In this document: piece by piece, positions 34,958-46,706 of the stretch | Position numbering within the stretch: the stretch's first letter is position 1 | Layout: each line of letters opens with the position of its first letter | Assembly (NCBI GenBank): GCA_016098155.1 | Contig: JAAAJB010000128.1 | Location: 1 to 64,000, forward strand | DNA from: Actinomortierella ambigua | Lineage: Eukaryota; Mortierellomycota; Mortierellomycetes; Mortierellales; Mortierellaceae | Direction: 5' to 3' | DNA length: 64,000 nucleotides | Position numbers and translations under genes: made by a program | The notes under the pieces: model-generated | The model's input: the letters and a program-made list of their open reading frames with translations, nothing else | Database searches by the model: none | Told to the model about the DNA's origin: nothing

Positions 34958-37114
34958 ATGGCCAGCCCAGCACTCCATCCCCAGCCTGGCCGTCCGCGGA
35001 GGCAGTTCGGGCTTCCTCAACAACAACAACAGCAGCAGCAGCAACCACCACCACCACCACCACAACAACAACAACAACAGCTGAACCTCCACCAACCGGC
35101 TTCGCCACGCTCCAACAGCCCTGGCACACCTACACCGAGCCACAGCCATGGGACTACCTCTTCGCCTGGACAACTACCTGCTGTCCCACCTAAAAGTCCT
35201 TCGCCACTTGCGCGACCAGTGTCCACTACGTCGTCGACCCCAGCCTCTGTTGCTGGGCCTGTCATATGCCCCATCTGTGACCAGACCCTGCCCAACCTGT
35301 ACTTGCTCAACCGACACCTCGATGCTCGACATACTGAGGAGACGGACGAATTCAAGACTGCAGTGAGCAACTTCTTCCGCAATGCCCAAAAGGTGCTCAA
35401 TCCTATTGCAAAAAATGCCTCCACAACCATCAAGAATATACCAGCCAACTCATCGGAGCTACTCAGGAGGATACAGGACCTTGATTTGGACTCTCCCGAT
35501 GGGTCAAGCACCGGCAATGGACCACTGTTGGGAGCTCTTGCGTGGACGGACCCGCGTGCTGATGCCGTAGTTACCAAGAGGCATTGGGTGAAAGAGTCGC
35601 TAGATCGAGAAGGGTGCCATCACAATAACTGTGGAAAGACGCTTGGTATTCGCTATGGCCGGCAACATTGTCGAAGGTACGTACATGACTGAAGCAAGTC
35701 AGCAGTTCCATGGTTATTTTAGGTTCCCTCTGTAATTTATCAGAGCCTCTCAACACTCATGCACCCTTTTTATTTTTATTTTTATCTCGCTCTGGCACCA
35801 TAGCTGTGGGCAGCTTTTCTGCGATACCCATACCATGTTCCAGCTAAAGCTGGATGCAAATGCCCATCACGACCCCTCGGGACTATGGTGCCGCGTATGT
35901 GAGGGCTGCTTTGTCAGGGCAAGGAGAAAGGAGAACAGTCTCAGTTCTGGAGGTAAAGAAGGTTCACCACAATGAACCTTTCCAATGCCGCCCCATCGTC
36001 CAGCATGATGCACAAGAGTTTAACTTTGAGCTGTCTGCATATGTTCGTTCTCTAACTATGTCTTGTTGTCAATTGGCACAAAGGTGTAACAAGAAAGCTC
36101 ACCGCTGACTTTAAGAGCCTACGAGCCAAGAATGCAGAAAAGATCCATCTGGAGGTGAACCGCCTGGAGAAGCGTATCGAGAAACTGGCAAGAATCCATC
36201 AAAAGCATGATCCAACAGGGAGCGCGCTATCATCTTCACCTACTTTGTCGGCCACGGGAACGTGGTCTGGTTCATCCTCACCCCGCACTGGCTCGCTACG
36301 GATCGCTTCGTCATCGGCGTCATCATCGCCATTGTCGGGATCATCCTCAATGCGCGCCAAGGGTCTTTTGCGCTCCATGACGTCGATGAAAGGCCAGCCA
36401 CTCAAAGGTAGCAAGCACTTCCAGACTCTAATGTTATATCCGCAAGTCTTTCCCGAGTGCTAACAGGCGTCTTGGCTGCCACTTTGTTTTTTTTTTCACG
36501 TCCAATAGCGGAGGAGCAGACTGTAGTACCGTGGGAGGACGATTCGTCGGTACCAGCCTGCCACATTTGCTTGTATGCATATACCGGAAAGAATGGATAG
36601 GGGCAAGGGACTGTTTGAGTAGCAAAAATTTCTCATCCACACGTGTATCTTTCTCTTTCGTGCTCATAGATCAATGTTCACGCGGTACGGGAACCGCAAG
36701 CACCACTGCCGCCTATGCGGACGCGTCATCTGCGATAATTGCTCAACAAAAATACCCCTCTATCTCAACATGTCGAGCTGTACGCTGCCGTGCTGCTTTC
36801 AAAGGTTTATGAATTATTTTCTGCTGCTTTATATCGTGGTCTTTTCTTACTCAAACCTGTCTCTATCTTCTGCCTTTACTCATATGAACACGGGATAGAC
36901 TCAGAAAAATCCGAAGCCGTTGGACTCACGCGAGCCTGCACAGATTGTTACAACACGGTTTTCAAACGCCGAGAGCATGCAACGGACCAAAGGAAGACAA
37001 ACGCCGTTATCAAATACTATGGCTCCCTCATGCGCCTTCGCGACCGGATTGATGTCACTTTGCCTCGCTTCCAAGAGATGCTTTCGACCATGGGGTAAGT
37101 TGCTTTTTAGTCTT

Positions 37115-37153
<39 letters not shown>

Positions 37154-37781
37154 CGATCCTTTGGACACATATTCGTCCCTTAACCCATGAGCTTCCATCA
37201 TCTGCCTTTGCCTTACTCCTAGACAAAAATCAGAAATGCACAAAGAGCATCCGGACTATCAACTGGCGGCAAAGACGCGAAAGGAACTTCTGGATGATTT
37301 TGCGCTATTTGATGCCATCAGCAAGAAGATTCATGCACTCCCAGCACATACGGTTCATCAAAAGCAGCTTCAGAGCAACCTGCACTGGTGGGCGACCCAG
37401 TACCTTCAGACGAACATGTTTCCACTCTCTGTAATTCCCAAGGTCTTCCAGAACCAAGGCGAAGGGTCAGGACCGAGCCGTGGCGCTGATGGGGGCAAAG
37501 GCGAGAACGGCAACGACGGTGGCCGTACCAGCGCGAAGAATGGCAGGAGCACGAGCCCTTGGTCGGCGTCTCCATCGACGACGCAGCCTCAAGATGAGAA
37601 GACAATGGAGGCGATGGCACTCCTCTCGGTGCTCCATGAGCAGCGCAGCCAGGTGGAATCATTCATTGAGGATGCCAGCCGGCGGCGTCGGTTTGATGAC
37701 GTCCAGGCACTCAAACAGAGCCTGGACGAACTCGAGACAGAAATTGTGCACCAAAAGACAATTGCAGGCCTTTTGGTGTGA
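34958..37781 (+). CDS. VAC1: Vac1/Pep7, rabenosyn-type two-FYVE Rab5 effector
   Basis: Tethering factor for Golgi-to-endosome and endosome fusion; it binds PtdIns3P and Rab5/Vps21 and works with Vps45. Exons 34958-35676, 35804-35952, 36084-36407, 36509-36572, 36670-36779, 36899-37094 and 37223-37781 join to 706 residues. Polyglutamine and polyproline lie at about 22-45. A C2H2 finger CPICDQTLPNLYLLNRHLDARH-like unit sits near 105-127 (first ten residues CPICDQTLPN). FYVE 1 runs from about 213 (RYGRQHCRSCGQLFC across an intron, then CRVCEGC). FYVE 2 (CHIC, then RYGNRKHHCRLCGRVICDNC, then TRACTDC) is split by three introns. A C-terminal Rbsn helix pair ends the protein (SQVESFIEDASRRRRFDDVQ). 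Two FYVE domains plus C2H2 match yeast Vac1. The donor at 36779 is chosen because it restores phase. Confidence 0.92.
35019..35085 (+). repeat. CAA/CAG and CCA tract encoding Q-rich and P-rich runs in VAC1
   Basis: Repeats of CAA, CAG and CCA encode nine glutamines, six prolines and a further run of glutamines. The tract lies about 260 bp from the EDC4 polyglutamine tract on the opposite strand. Confidence 0.85.
37118..37152. repeat. (GA)n microsatellite in a VAC1 intron
   Basis: About 17 GA units follow the donor of the last VAC1 intron. Confidence 0.9.
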
Positions 37782-37782
37782 A

Positions 37783-37788
37783 AATAAA
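37783..37788 (+). terminator. AATAAA just after the VAC1 stop
   Basis: A canonical polyadenylation signal begins one base after the VAC1 stop codon and lies only 40 bp before the start codon of the next gene on the same strand. Confidence 0.5.
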
Positions 37789-37827
37789 AATTATGTCTTC
37801 TCCCTTCTCGCTGTCCCACATCCCTCC

Positions 37828-40800
37828 ATGCATCATCACAACTCCAACCCCGTTCGCCCATCTCCTCTCAGCCAAGTGAGAAGCATGCCTCATGATTCTG
37901 CACCATCTCCAACGCCAGACAGCTTGCAGGAGCACCCTCTTCACCCCCTGTCACCAGCTGGGCCCTCTCCTTTGCAACCAGGGTCCCAGCCCGCTCCTTC
38001 AGGACCGACGACGCTCGACCGTAGTGACTCGCCAAGGACAACCATGGGAGTACGCTCTCTTTCGCTGGATAAGTCGCTTCCTTTGTTACCAGTATCAGAG
38101 TCCACGCTCCCTTCCTTGCCCCAGGACAGCGCAGCAGCCCAGTCTCCAGCAGTTGTGCCAATGGGTGGACTGTCGAGCACCCTGAGCAGCTTCCTCAGCA
38201 CCAGCAGCCCACCGTCAGGATCGTCTGGTGATCCGCCCGCTACATCTGTCCTACCTTCGACGACAGTCACTCGACAACCATTGGCAGCCTTGCGTCCGGA
38301 CGCGACCTCCCATCACCTGAAGCCCCTGACAGGGCAGGCACTTTTGCAGCAGCACCATCGCCACGCTGCAGACGATCCATCTTCAAGCCGCCTATCTCAG
38401 TCACCAATCTTTGGATCACCTGCCGCCAACCAAGATACCCACTGGGCCCGAATGATTGCACGACATGACCAGCCAAGCGACTCAGAGACAGAGCACAGGG
38501 ACCTCGAGCCAGAAGGCGACGAGGTACAGAAGCCTCAGTGGCAGCAGGCTGACTACGATCACGAAGTGGCTGGCAACGTTGAGATTGAGACAGAGGCCGT
38601 GATAGCCGAGAACACCCAACAGCCATTACCTCCCTCTATTGGAACAGCATCTTCAACAGCGACGCCTTTATTATCCTCATCGAGCCCCAAGGCAACAAGG
38701 TCAAACACCACGATGCCACTTAGACTGCCCAATCTAGGCTCCACACCAAGTATGTCTTTTTTTTCATGACTTTGTGGTGTCCTTTGGTTCTGAGCTTCGC
38801 CGTCTACCTCTCGTCTTGATTCGATGAGTTTGACAACTAATATCCTCTCGACTTTCTTGCTCCTACACCATAGTCATCATGACCACAATACCGACTCCAA
38901 TCCGGCTTGAAGAGCAGCGACCTATCCATCCTCTCTCTCCAGCACCGTCTCCAACCCCCTACCAACAACCTTTACAGCAGTCGCCACAGCCGCAGCCCCC
39001 ACGGGCAAGGTCGCTCGAGTTTATGCCGCAAATCATAGTGCACGAGACGCCAAAACTGCGCGCGTTCGGGTCGGATGAAATTCTTCCTCAGCTACCCAAG
39101 AAGGCTGTTCAGCCTTTGCCGCCATTACCGGCGTCAGCAGCTGCGGCAGGACCGAGGATAAAGCCTTCACTATCCAAGATTGGTGGATTACCTCCGCCAC
39201 CACCGCTCTCGCCAAACACAGTGTCATACCGACCAGCACCGAAGCAGCCACCCAAACCATTCTTTGTGAAACCCCAGCAGCCTCTCTCGCTCACAAACCC
39301 TCCTAGGAGGTGCATTCACCAAGGCAAAATTCTCCAGGTCATCAACACTTCAACAGTCAAAGACCGCTACCTCTTCTTATTTAACGACATCTTGCTGATT
39401 GTCAAACCCATGTCCGATGGTCAGCCTTCGATCGACAGTCGGTTTCAAGTCAAAGACATTCTGGAGCTGAAGAAGATCAGCCTGAGTCTGTCACGCGACA
39501 AGGAGGACCCAAAGACTGGTGTTCTCATGGGTAACCGGAAGATCCCTCAAATCCTTGCGGACTTTATTCACACTTTTGACCAGAATCCAACAAGGGCGCT
39601 CAACACATTCATCCAGAAACGGGCCTTGCACCCAGACCCAAGCTCAGTGGCACATCTGCTCTTCAAGACACCGGAGCTTTCTAAGCCGCAGCTTGCACAC
39701 TTCCTATCCCAGCCAGCAAACAGACATGTATATAGAGCCTTTTTGGACCAGTTCCAGTTTGGTGGTGTTGTGTTGGATGACGCTCTTCGCCTGTTCCTGT
39801 CCAGATTGTGTTTACCGGAGCGAGATTCTGGAAACAAGAGCCCAAGCGAGAGGAGTGCCAAAGGGGTCGACTATCTTCTGGAGGAGTTTTCGAGGCGATG
39901 GTATGAGGCCAATGCCAATCTAGTGGTTTTCGATGCCTTTATCGCGCACAAGCTAGTGATCGCCATGATCGTGCTGAATGCCCAGTTGTACAGCAACGAA
40001 GGCGCTGAAGTAGTGAGGGACCGGGAGGAGGTCGGGATCCTCGTTCGGCCAAGGGTATCATCGCAGCCAACCACACCCACCATCCCATCCATCCCAATAA
40101 TGGAAGGGATTGCAGCTTCGTCCAATACAGGATCGCACTCTAGCTCTGATGTCACAGGCGCAACACCTCAGCAAAACTATTTCAGTCTGGAGCTCGATGA
40201 CCTTTCAACATTTCCAACACCAACGGTCGACACATTTGTCGAGTCATTCCAGTTGTTGGACCAACAGCGCATCGTCCCACGAGATTTGCTGCAGCGGCTC
40301 TTCCAGTCGATCAGCAACCAGGCGCTCGATATCACCACAACGACCAAACAGAATGCCTTCCTGAGCGAGGACACCGCCCTCGCGCCGAACCGCAAGCGAT
40401 GGCCGATCATGATGTCGCCCGCCACTCTCCCACCACGGCTGACGCTGCGGATCCCATCGGACCCCATCACAATCACGGTCCCTGCTCTGAATCCTCATCT
40501 CTCGATCCACTTTGCGGGACGCGATCTCAAGTTTGAACCCCCTGTTCTCGAGTTTGGATCGCATCGTAGCCAAAAGTTTCGGATTGTAGGCACGACACCA
40601 GGGCGTAAGACGCTCACCATCAAGCCAAAGATCAGCTCTGAGAAGGGGGCAGTCGAGCAGTTTTACGATCTACAGGCATTGCCGTTGAAGCACACTGTGG
40701 CTGTCGAGCGGCAGTTCATGCGGCATACATTTCAAATCTCCTTGGTCAACGACATTGGCACCAAGCGTCGATATCTGTTTGGCACGTCGTCGGCCGCGGA

Positions 40801-41641
40801 GAAGGACGAGTGGGCACGCGCTTTAACGGATTGCTTGACAGAGGCTAAAGGACGGGATGCTGCACGGTTGAACCAGCATACGGGACTCGAGCAGTCAATC
40901 GGTTTACAGATTTTGAAGGAGCTGCTACTCGGTGTTGAGGCTTCTGACGAGGACGAGGTTGCAGGCTCGGCCACTACTGCTGCTACTTCCAGTACAGCTG
41001 TTGCAGCCGAAGGTAGTGATCCGAGTACATCCGCCAATGCACCCAACGGTGTAGGAGTAGCCGGCGGAGGTGCAGGCAGTATAACAGGAGACGGTGCAGG
41101 TGGATCACCGTTCGCCACCAGCGCTGTCGGTGTACGAGCGTCAATGATCATTCATGCCAACAGCCCTACACTGGGCAGCCACAGCGATAGTGCTACAGGA
41201 GCCTCAGTTGCCCAGCCGTTGCCGATCACGAAGGATGCGTGGATGTGCAAGATGCCGAAACCTGGCGAGCGAGTTCCAGATCGGCTTGGTTGGGAGCTTG
41301 TCAAGCTCGTGGAACAGAACAGCCTTTTGCCATACGTGTTGGGCTTCATGGGTGCTTTGAGCCGCGATCGCCAGCAGAGAATCGACGCTGCCTTGTCAGC
41401 GAGACAAGGAGAAGATGCGGAGGTGGAAGAAGACGATGATGTTGATCACGACCACATTGTCGCTGGAGACGGGTATGAGGACTCTGATGGTATAGAGTAC
41501 AGCCTCGAGGAAGAAGAGCGAGACTACGCAGAGTCTGAGCTCTACAGCGAGGAAGATGGTGAAGACGATTCGCGCCTCGATCAGTCTGGTGAAGACCGCC
41601 AAGAAGGGGAGCCTGGCGATGGAGAGGCAGCAGAGATGTAG
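37828..41641 (+). CDS. PH-Sec7-PH Arf guanine nucleotide exchange factor
   Basis: Exons 37828-38749 and 38874-41641 join to 1229 residues. The first 440 are disordered (Ser/Pro/Gln-rich, with PPPPP near 415). A PH-like domain at about 454-525 (GKILQVINTSTVKDRYLFLF) precedes a Sec7 domain at about 530-700: PTRALNTFIQKRAL, LAHFLSQPANRHVYRAFLDQ, DDALRLFLSRLCLPE with the catalytic glutamate of the usual LPGEA loop retained as LPE, then MIVLNAQLYSNEG. A second PH-like domain at about 880-965 includes RYLFGTSSAAEKDEWARALT. The C-terminus is strongly acidic. Family role: GDP release from Arf GTPases at Golgi or endosomal membranes. The loop after the Glu carries an insert (DSGNKSPSERSAKG) not usual in Sec7 domains. 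Start ATG is only 46 bp after the VAC1 stop; later in-frame ATGs at 37885 and 38044 are alternatives. The closest named relative cannot be told without a search. Confidence 0.8.
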
Positions 41642-43085
41642 CACTGCCCTCAAACCGCTAGAGAAAGGGGGGACGAGTCATATGCAACACCTTCGGTACT
41701 TCCTCTATGTCCTGGGTCTTCTTTGTAATAAAGGGAGGTGGCCTCATCACGAACCTTTTTGTAAGGAAAGAAAAATACATGTCTCGAATGCAAGCCTTTC
41801 CACGATAGTGCCAATACCTCCCCATTTTAAAATAAGCTGCATCAATACTTTGTCCTGACATCCAACTGCCACTATTTTGCTAGTGCCACGATGTAGGGTG
41901 CCCGAGCCTAGGCGGACAGTAGACATAGTGCACGTAGGAAAGGAATGCTTGAATGAGCAAAGAGAGGAGACGTCCATTGGACATACTTGTTTGTTCATGT
42001 TTTACATGTCCCTGTAGGAGCTATTCGGTATGTCTGGGCGATGTATGCAGCAGTATTTCATTTTTTTTTCAAAAAGAAAGAACCCCGCGAGAGAGGTACC
42101 AAGGACGCGTCTCAAACTATTGCTAGACAACAAACATCCCAACCTTGCTGCCAAGACAGGTGTGTGGTAGGCGCGGAAGCCGATGTCCATGCGGTTGACT
42201 GCCGCCAACACCTGAGTCTTGTTTCGCTTGACCCCACTATTTCGTATTTGAAAAAATGTCTGCCAAACCACGTACATCATGAATTTCAAGCACTAGCGCA
42301 CTATAGTTGCATTATCTCTTATCGCCGAGGGCTAAATGCTGAAGGCGTTGCTGTTGGGAGAATAGTATCGCAGGCGTGGAAGCAAGAGGTCGCCTCAACC
42401 TGCTAATTTGGATAGAAGGAACGTAATACTATCTCTGCACACAGGAACCATTTTGTTTTCATTGCCCTTTTCGCTCCTTCGGCCACTCTCTGGGCCGCTT
42501 TCCCTACAGTTTCGATCAGTCTAGCGTAGTCTATCCCATTCTTGCACTGTTGGACTTTGTCGTAAGCCGAATCATCAAAAAAGGGGTTATCAAAGGAAAA
42601 TGAAAAGTCTTCCTCAAACCTTGATAGAGACACAGATCGACGTAGCTTGCATTTGCGCAAAGGCTGGTGCAATATAGGCTCGAAGAAGGCTGTCTTGGCA
42701 AGCGGGTGTTTTGATCAGACCAGTGGCGGACAAGTTAAGGCACCTATTAGTTTCAAAGTCAACCTACGATCGCCTCTATGGAGTAAAAGCTACAAGATAC
42801 CACTTTCCGTAGATATTCGCTATATACGGCTCTTGACTACAAACGTCAAAAATTTTTCGGTGACAAAGTTAGTACCTCAGATACGCTATATCAATGAGGC
42901 CCGTTAAGACTCAGTCTCTCAGAGTGTGGCGAAGTGGCTTGTAGCTCCGCCCATGGACAGATCCCAAATGTAACCTGTGCGATCCCTGGACTTTTCATCA
43001 TCGCCAACACTTAATCGACGCGTACGATTCTGGGTAGACAGCCTCAGGACGAGTAGTTCGGCAACTTAATTGAATTCCCTTCGCC
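41642..43085. other. Long intergenic region upstream of SNU114
   Basis: An AATAAA at 41727-41732 is a plausible poly(A) signal for the Sec7 gene. The remaining 1.3 kb has only short open stretches without ATG or motif (for example minus 42672-42403). A degenerate Pol III A-box/B-box-like pair at 42927-42986 was considered and rejected as a tRNA. The last part should be the SNU114 promoter. Confidence 0.4.
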
Positions 43086-46000
43086 ATGGATGAGTCACTC
43101 TATGATGAGTTTGGTAACTACCTTGGACCTGATCTCTCCGAGGAAGAAGACGAGGAGGAGGTAGAGGAGTACCAGCAACAGCAGCAGCAACAAGAGGATG
43201 AGACTATGGAGGAGGATCAAGATGATAATGCTATGGATGAAGATGTGCCTTTGCGTCCTAGTACCGCTCTCGCCCGCCTTGGAGGTATGCTAATGACAAG
43301 CCACGCTGTTTCCGAGCTCGTTTCACCAACGGCATTCTAGAGGTCCCATGAGACTAATACCCTGCACTTTTTTTTTGCTACTTTTTGCAGATATTCCACA
43401 GAGTCAGGTTGTGCTTCATGAAGATAGGAGGTACTATCCAACCGCCGAGGAAGTTTACGGTGAAGGCGTCGAGACTCTTGTTGAGGAGGAGGATACTCAG
43501 CCGTTGTCGGAGCCAATTATTCAGCCTGTTAAGGTGAAGTCATTCCAGCTCGAGGAGAAGGATCTTCCAGAGACCAAGTTCCGCAAGCAGTATGTTTTGA
43601 CCTTTGCTTTTCCATCAGTGACCTGCTGTGTAGACCTAGAAGATCGCCTATCAATGTCATGGATTCTCACAATCACGACGTTCTCCAATCTTTTCTTGGA
43701 ACTCATAGGTACATGAGTGATCTGATGGGCTTTGTTCCTCGCATTCGCAATGTTGCATTAGTTGGTCATCTCCATCACGGCAAGACGTCGATTATGGATA
43801 TGCTCGTCAATGAGACCCACACCAAAGACTGGAAGGCTGGCGTACAGGATCGTTACACCGACACCCATCCACTGGAACGTGCTCGAGGCGTTAGTATTAA
43901 GAGCATGCCTTTGACTCTTGTCATGCAGGATACCAAGGATGTGTCGTATCTATTGAACGTCATTGATACGCCTGGTATGTCTATTTTTTTTTTTCACTCG
44001 AGTGAACCTCCTAGTATGTCGAAGATTTTCACTTTCTGACACACATATTTTATTTGAATGTAGGTCACGCCGATTTCATTGACGAAGTGACGGCTGCGAT
44101 TCGCCTGGCGGATGGTGTGGTCCTGGTGGTCGATGCTATTGAGGGTGTCATGGCCAACACGGAGAGAATTCTTCGCCATTGTATCCAGGAGCAGCTCTCA
44201 TTGACATTGCTGATCAACAAGGTTGACCGGTTGATTCTGGAACTCAAACTGCCTCCTACGGATGCTTATTTCAAACTGAAGCACACGATCGAGGAGGTTA
44301 ATACGATCATCAGCCAGACACCAGGCGGTGAGGGTATCCGGCTGTCACCGGAACTTGGCAACGTCTGCTTCGCGTCATCGCAGATGGGTTGGTGTTTCAC
44401 GCTCAAGTCATTCGCCAAGTTGTATGCTGACTCTTACCCAGGCATTGACATTGATGGTTTTTCGCGCCGTCTGTGGGGTAATGTCTACTTCAACCCGGAG
44501 ACTCGCAAGTTTGGTCGCAATGCCCCGGATTCGCGAACTAAGCGCTCGTTTGTGCACTTTATCCTCGAGCCATTGTTCAAGATCTATGGCCAAGTCATTG
44601 GAGAGGATGCCGACAAGCTGAAGGAAACTCTGGACAGCCTGGGAATCTATTTGAAACCAAAGCAGTATGCTATGGATGTCAAGCCCATTCTCAAACTTGT
44701 GCTTGACCAGTTTTTTGGCCCACCTACAGGATTTGTCGACATGGTCTCGCAACACATCCCTTCACCAGCAGACAACGCAGCACGCAAGTTTGAGCACATC
44801 TACACAGGACCTACGGACACAACAACAGCATTGGCAATGAAACGGTGCGACCCCAATGGACCTTTGATGATCTGCATCACCAAATTGTACGGCTCTGCTG
44901 ATGGAGAGAGGTTTGATGCCTTTGGCCGCATTATGAGCGGCACGGTACGAGTTGGTCAGAAGGTTCGAGTGCTTGGCGAGGGCTATTCATTGGAGGACGA
45001 GGAGGATATGAAGGTGCAGCAGGTCGAGAGCGTGCAAGTTTTCGAGTCGCGGTACCGGATCAATACCAATACAGTCTCGGCCGGTAACTGGGTCCTTCTA
45101 GGTGGTGTCGACGCGTCTATCTTCAAGACAGCCACCATTACCGGCATGAGCCCACCTGAAGACGAAGACTTTTTCATCTTCTCGCCACTACGCCATGTTG
45201 CCCAGTCCGTGATGAAGATTGCCATTGAGCCTGTCAACCCATCCGAGTTGCCCAAGATGCTTGAAGGTCTTCGGAATATCAACAAGTCGTACCCTGTCCT
45301 GGCAACAAAGGTCGAGGAGAGCGGAGAACATATCATTCTCACCCCCGGTGAGCTGTATATGGACTCTGCCCTTCATGATCTGCGCAAGATCTACTCGGAG
45401 ATTGACCTCAAGGTCGCCGACCCTGTTGTGAGGTTCTGCGAAACAGTTCTCGACACAAGTAGCCTCAAGTGCTTTGCTGAGACTCCAAACAAGAGGTATG
45501 TGCTCTGCTGTTACGACAATGAATTCACAGCCCCATGTGTCCAAACTCTCGCACTGCCAGAGAACAGAATAACCCTAGTATGTATTACTCACGCCTCTCT
45601 TTTATTTACTGTCTTTGATCTCTCTCCACTCCCAGGAATAAGTTGACCATGATCGCCGAGCCGCTTGAGAAGGAGATTGTTCAAGATATTGAAGCCCTGA
45701 GGGTATCGACAGAGTGGACTGCAAAGAAGCTTGGCTCGCACTTTCAAGAAAAATATGACTGGGACATTTTGGCCGCACGTAACATCTGGGCGTTTGGTCC
45801 AGACATGAACGGTCCCAACATTCTGCTGGACGACACATTACCGAGCGAGGTTAACAAGCCAGTGCTGAAGACGGTCAAGGATTCTATTCGCCAGGGCTTC
45901 CAGTGGGGAACTCGTGAGGGACCTCTGTGCGATGAACCCATTCGAGCCGTCAAGTTTCGTTTGATCGGTGCCGAATTGGCGTCTGAGCCCATCTACCGCG

Positions 46001-46512
46001 GTAGCGGTCAGATCATTCCTACCGCTCGTCGTGTCTGCTATTCGTCGTTCTTAATGGCGACACCTCGATTGATGGAGCCCGTTTACAGCGTTGAGGTGCA
46101 AGCACCTGCTGATTGTGTGTCAGCAGTGTACACAGTTCTGTCGCGACGCCGTGGCCACGTCCTCAAGGATATTCCCAAGGCCGGTTCGCCCCATTACACG
46201 GTCAAGGCCGTGATTCCAGTCATTGAATCGTTCGGCTTTGAGACAGACCTACGGACACATACCCAGGGCCAGGCATTCTGCCAACAAATGTTTGACTCGT
46301 GGCAGGTTGTTCCCGGCGACCCTCTGGACAAGAGCATTGTGCTGAAACCCTTGGAGCCGAGCCCAGCGCAGCATCTGGCTCGTGATTTCATGGTCAAGAC
46401 GCGGAGAAGAAAGGGTCTGAGCGAGGATGTCTCGGTCAACAAGTTCTTTGACCAGGAGATGTTGCTCAACATGGCGCAGTTGGAGGCAGAAGGCTATGGC
46501 TTTAACCTGTAA
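43086..46512 (+). CDS. SNU114: U5 snRNP GTPase Snu114 (EFTUD2)
   Basis: EF-G/eEF2-like GTPase of the U5 snRNP and tri-snRNP that controls Brr2 during spliceosome activation and disassembly. Exons 43086-43284, 43391-43589, 43709-43974, 44064-45495 and 45636-46512 join to 990 residues, close to the animal length. The N-terminus is acidic with a short glutamine run, as in the family. G domain: GHLHHGKTS (G1), RGVSIKS region (G2), DTPGHADF across an intron (G3) and INKVDRLI (G4). Later conserved blocks include [20 protein letters not shown] across the last intron, IWAFGPD and [14 protein letters not shown]. The C-terminal EF-G domain IV/V parts are complete and end EAEGYGFNL. All motifs are intact. 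Confidence 0.95.
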
Positions 46513-46525
46513 TTTTCACCGTTTC

Positions 46526-46531
46526 AATAAA
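46526..46531 (+). terminator. AATAAA after SNU114
   Basis: Canonical polyadenylation hexamer 14 bp after the stop codon, inside the 194-bp gap to the next gene on the same strand. Confidence 0.55.
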
Positions 46532-46706
46532 AAGCGAATGTACACAGGTCCAAGTAGCTTTGTCCTCGGTTGATGAGTTGTAGAGACCGCAAATTCACAT
46601 GGCTAACTGTCCAGAAAAGCCGTTGTCCAGCAAATGTGACTGCGGATTGGAGAATTTAGTCTCTCAGTTTTAGACTGACAAGTTTCTCTTTGACCATTCC
46701 ACCTGC

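Noticed and set aside
37480..37830. Frame overlap suggesting that VAC1 and the Sec7 gene are one fused protein
   Set aside because: The VAC1 Rbsn domain ends at a clear stop in the correct frame and the overlapping frame is not protein-like before 37828.
42403..42672. Minus-strand open stretch of 89 codons in the Sec7-SNU114 gap
   Set aside because: No ATG (TTG start), no motif and no splice context.
42920..42996. tRNA-like stretch with A-box TGGCGAAGTGG and B-box-like TGTGCGATCCC at near-normal spacing
   Set aside because: Acceptor and T stems do not pair and the B box has two mismatches; at most a degenerate tRNA-derived relic.
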